Source: Fibrobacter sp.
GTDB taxonomy: Bacteria; Fibrobacterota; Fibrobacteria; Fibrobacterales; Fibrobacteraceae
Assembly (NCBI GenBank): GCA_017550445.1
Contig: JAFZOV010000067.1
Location: forward strand, 1 to 31,127
DNA: 31,127 nt
Reading direction: 5' to 3'
The stretch's first letter is position 1. The number at the start of each line of letters is the position of its first letter. The position numbers and the translations under genes were made by a program. Positions 28,763 through 31,127 of the stretch are shown piece by piece. The notes under the pieces are model-generated. The model was not told the DNA's origin and did not search any database. It saw nothing but the letters and a program-made list of their open reading frames with translations.

Positions 28763-29607
28763 ACGCCTTCGAACGCGGAAAGTCCCGTCGATTCCTTGAA
28801 AAAAGCTTCGTCGAGATCTTGAGGCGTAAGGTCGTGGCAATATTTGATGCCTGATTTTTTTGCCAATTCGATAACTTGAGCGGGGTCGTACCCTTCAGCC
28901 ATGCGCTCGCCACATGCAGCGGCAATTTGCTTTAGGCGGCTGATTTTAGTGGTGCGGTCCGCACTGTTGCGCTCCTTTTCGTAGTAATCGAATACGACTA
29001 CGCTATTGGGCGCTGCAATCTGAGAAATCTGCGCGATGGTCTTGAAAAAGATTTCAATCGGAATGTAATAGGATACGCCGAGAATCGAAAAGACGGAACG
29101 CTTTTTCGGATTGAATCCCGCATTTAACAGCCTGTCGATGATGCTGTCTTTGTTGAAATCAATTTCTACAAAGTGAACTTTAGGCCGCTTTTTAGCGAAA
29201 AGTTCACGCATCCGCTCAATCTTAAAAACCTGGGTTTCGTAAAGATCCAATTCAAAGACATCTACATTCTGGCTCTTGTTTCTGAGCGCAAAAGAATCCA
29301 GACCCGCGCCCAAGAGTACATACTGCACATCTCCCGTTTTCTGTTTGGTGTCGACAATATCTTCGGCAAAACGGTTGCGGGGGAGGACAATCGGGAGAAA
29401 ATACTGGTCCAACAAATCCTTGGCTAGATAATCTTTAGGTCCCGGTTTTTTTGCAGGGAGAAATGTCCTTGCGAGGTTGCGGGCGTTGCGGTATTCCTTT
29501 AAGCCGACAAAATCTAGCGCAAATTCATCCTCGAAAATCTTTTCGCTTTTACTATGGGTGTGTACGGCACGGGCAAGAGCGCACAAAAGCGCAGTTTTGC
29601 TAATCAT
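28738..29607 (-). CDS. Putative class I SAM-dependent methyltransferase (PPM1/LCMT-like)
   Basis: A 289-residue protein of the leucine carboxyl methyltransferase-like class (TIGR00027/PPM1 type). The SAM motif is LLGAGLDSFALR (98-109), with the acidic residue after the next strand in FELDLYET (118-125). The N-terminal TALLCALARAVHTHS is also typical. The substrate is unknown; bacterial relatives include enzymes for small metabolites and polyketides. It lies 2 bp after the transporter permease stop, so it is the last gene of that operon. Its role with sulfonate uptake is not clear; methylation of a substrate or product is speculation. The gene ends inside the stop region of the MalY-type gene. 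Confidence 0.82.
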   Translation of the reverse strand: MISKTALLCALARAVHTHSKSEKIFEDEFALDFVGLKEYRNARNLARTFLPAKKPGPKDYLAKDLLDQYFLPIVLPRNRFAEDIVDTKQKTGDVQYVLLGAGLDSFALRNKSQNVDVFELDLYETQVFKIERMRELFAKKRPKVHFVEIDFNKDSIIDRLLNAGFNPKKRSVFSILGVSYYIPIEIFFKTIAQISQIAAPNSVVVFDYYEKERNSADRTTKISRLKQIAAACGERMAEGYDPAQVIELAKKSGIKYCHDLTPQDLDEAFFKESTGLSAFEGVHLMYCGL

Positions 29608-29609
29608 GT

Positions 29610-30374
29610 CTAATTCGCCTTTGTCCAGAATAGGAGTTTGCGTTTTACAAGTTCAAAAAGTTCCATAATCGCAAGTACTACAATGCCCGTCCAAAGAATT
29701 CCTGCAACCATGTTGGGGTAATCGGAATAGTCTGCATAAAATTGCACAAAATGCCCAAGTCCCGTATTTTCGCCAAAGAGTTCTGCAACAGTAAGCATAA
29801 TGAACGAAAGCCCCATGCCTACGGAAAGTCCCGAGAATATTGACGGAAGGCTTGCCACAAGGGCTATTCTCCACAAGTATTCAAAGCGGCCAATTCCGAT
29901 GATAGCTGCATTGCGTTTGTACCTTTCAGGAATGTCAGCGGCACCGGCTGCCGTATTCAAATAGATGGGCCAAAATGCAGCAATGAAAATAATGAAGGTA
30001 GAAGACAGATAGAACGTCGGCAAAATCGCAATAGCGTATGGAATATAGACGTTTGGCGGAATCGGGGCTGCGAATCGGGAAATTGGTTTCAGCATGTTGC
30101 TAATCCAGGAAACAGACCCGGAAAGGATTCCGATAGTGATGCCGACAATAGCCGCCACCAAGTACGCAGGGACAAGCTTCAAAAGGGATGCTCCAGCGCT
30201 TCGCAACAGTTCTTCGCGAGAATCGAACAACGCATTTACAACAGCCTTGGGCGACGGAAACAGATATTGGCTGCTCCATTCCGGGCCGCAGCTAATAAGG
30301 GTCCAGATTCCAAGCAAGAACAGAAGAAACAGAATTCCCGAAAATTTAGACAGATATTTTGTAAAAGTTCTCAT
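29610..30374 (-). CDS. ABC transporter permease, SsuC/TauC-like
   Basis: Inner-membrane permease of a nitrate/sulfonate/taurine-type ABC transporter, 254 residues. It has an N-terminal helix, then LFPSPKAVVNAL typical of the group, and about six hydrophobic segments. The cytoplasmic loop DIPERYKRNAAIIGIGRFEYLWRIALVAS matches the EAA-loop region. It overlaps the ATPase gene (ATGA-type, 4 bp). Substrate could be sulfonates, taurine or another small anion; the sulfur-rich neighbourhood supports a sulfur compound. No substrate-binding protein gene is inside the window; it may lie beyond the right edge. Confidence 0.9.
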   Translation of the reverse strand: MRTFTKYLSKFSGILFLLFLLGIWTLISCGPEWSSQYLFPSPKAVVNALFDSREELLRSAGASLLKLVPAYLVAAIVGITIGILSGSVSWISNMLKPISRFAAPIPPNVYIPYAIAILPTFYLSSTFIIFIAAFWPIYLNTAAGAADIPERYKRNAAIIGIGRFEYLWRIALVASLPSIFSGLSVGMGLSFIMLTVAELFGENTGLGHFVQFYADYSDYPNMVAGILWTGIVVLAIMELFELVKRKLLFWTKAN

Positions 30375-31127
30375 ATGCTTGCACCCCCTTGTACAATGTG
30401 CCCGAGTTTTTCAAGGACATCTTTGTGGTACGCCTCTTCAATGGCGACAATTGTCTGTTGTACTTTTTCATCGCGGAACCAATCGCTACGATTTTTCCTT
30501 ACCGGGAAATCCAAGGGAATGTTTGCAATGATACGGCCCGGTGTCGAGCCTAGTACAATAATTCGACTCCCTAAGTAAACGGCTTCGCGAATATCATGTG
30601 TCACAAATAATGTTGTAATCGGTCGGTCTTTTACGCCACGGCAAAGTTCCAAGACTAAATCTTGAAGGCTCGCACGGTTTACGGGATCAAGTGCACCGAA
30701 AGGTTCATCTAATAAAAGGGCGTCGGCACCAACGCTCAGGGCTCTTGCGATTGCCCCGCGTTGGCGCATTCCGCCTGAAAGTTCAAAGGGATATTTATGA
30801 AGGCTCCCCGAAAGCCCTACCAAATTCAAATATTCTTCGGCCAAATGCTTTGCATCGCTGCTCTTGACTTTTTGAGTCTTTTTAACGGCGAGCGTGACAT
30901 TCTGGAGAAGCGTAAGCCAAGGGAAAAGACTGTAGTCCTGAAAGACTACACTCCTTTCCGAAGAAGGCTTTTCGATAGCCTTCCCATTCCAAGAGAGAGT
31001 TCCTTCGCCCGGCTTGGTGAGCCCAGCAAAAAGGTTCAGCAAGGTGGTCTTGCCACTGCCGCTTTCGCCCAGCAGACACACGAATTCACCTTGATTAATT
31101 TTCAAGTTGATGTCTTTCAAGATTGCC
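30371..31127 (-). CDS. ABC transporter ATPase, SsuB/TauB-like (5' end outside window)
   Basis: ATPase of the same transporter. Visible are Walker A GESGSGKTT, the signature LSGGMRQRGAIARAL, Walker B LLLDEPFGALD and the switch FVTHDIREA. Its start is beyond the right edge: the frame stays open to 31127 and the usual ABC N-terminal strands before ILKDINLKINQGEF are missing. So a start at 31120 (TTG) is not used. The rest of the product shows 250 or so residues. It ends in a 4-bp overlap with the permease start, so the genes are translated together. Likely a sulfonate or taurine importer; this rests on family and context only. Confidence 0.92.
   Translation of the reverse strand, partial: AILKDINLKINQGEFVCLLGESGSGKTTLLNLFAGLTKPGEGTLSWNGKAIEKPSSERSVVFQDYSLFPWLTLLQNVTLAVKKTQKVKSSDAKHLAEEYLNLVGLSGSLHKYPFELSGGMRQRGAIARALSVGADALLLDEPFGALDPVNRASLQDLVLELCRGVKDRPITTLFVTHDIREAVYLGSRIIVLGSTPGRIIANIPLDFPVRKNRSDWFRDEKVQQTIVAIEEAYHKDVLEKLGHIVQGGASI

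Overview
The window reads as a Fibrobacter-like (Fibrobacterota) chromosome. This is an inference from gene content, AT-rich TATATT promoters, weak Shine-Dalgarno use and lipoprotein style; no rRNA or other decisive marker is present. I see no tRNA or rRNA gene, no CRISPR array, no transposase and no gene-free stretch longer than 300 bases.

Layout. Positions 1-8140 are mostly housekeeping genes on the minus strand: the start of rpsA, cmk, two small lipoproteins, cysK, a RelA/SpoT-domain protein, an outer-membrane barrel protein and mnmA. One TraB-family gene lies on the plus strand. From 8298 to the end the window is almost wholly a sulfur-metabolism island. Block A (8298-14261) holds a JAMM peptidase, a fused carrier/E1/rhodanese protein, a Family 2A encapsulin, its cysteine desulfurase cargo with a long disordered N-terminus, and a serine O-acetyltransferase. 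Block B (14276-16140) holds a TusA-like protein, a ThiS-like carrier ending GGGC, an E1-like enzyme and a second JAMM peptidase. Block C (16139-19197) is pdxR facing pdxST, for PLP synthesis. Block D (19601-24370) holds the sulfate transporter genes cysP, cysT, cysW and cysA, interrupted by a minus-strand HD-domain gene. Block E (24377-28762) holds O-acetylhomoserine sulfhydrylase, a siroheme sulfite reductase, a rhodanese-TusA-DsrE fusion and a MalY/PatB lyase. Block F (28738-31127, minus strand) holds a methyltransferase and an SsuBC-like ABC transporter cut by the window edge.

How the genes fit together. Sulfate enters through CysPTWA. Sulfite is reduced by the siroheme enzyme. Sulfide is probably loaded as a C-terminal thiocarboxylate onto small ubiquitin-like carriers by E1-like enzymes. 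MetY, CysK and serine acetyltransferase make homocysteine and cysteine, with JAMM peptidases trimming or releasing the carriers. Cysteine desulfurase packed in an encapsulin shell mobilises or stores sulfur. PLP from PdxST feeds the PLP enzymes (CysK, cysteine desulfurase, MetY, MalY).

The strongest new observation is a 70-bp promoter module. It occurs four times without gaps, plus once shortened by 13 bp, in front of the carrier/E1 fusion, tusA-thiS, cysP, cysT and metY. It has TTGGAC and TATATT boxes always 18 bp apart and a TTAT-N11-ATAA element centred near -65, as expected for a LysR-type activator. This ties the encapsulin operon, the thiocarboxylate operon and sulfate assimilation into one predicted regulon. 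The regulator is not encoded in this window.
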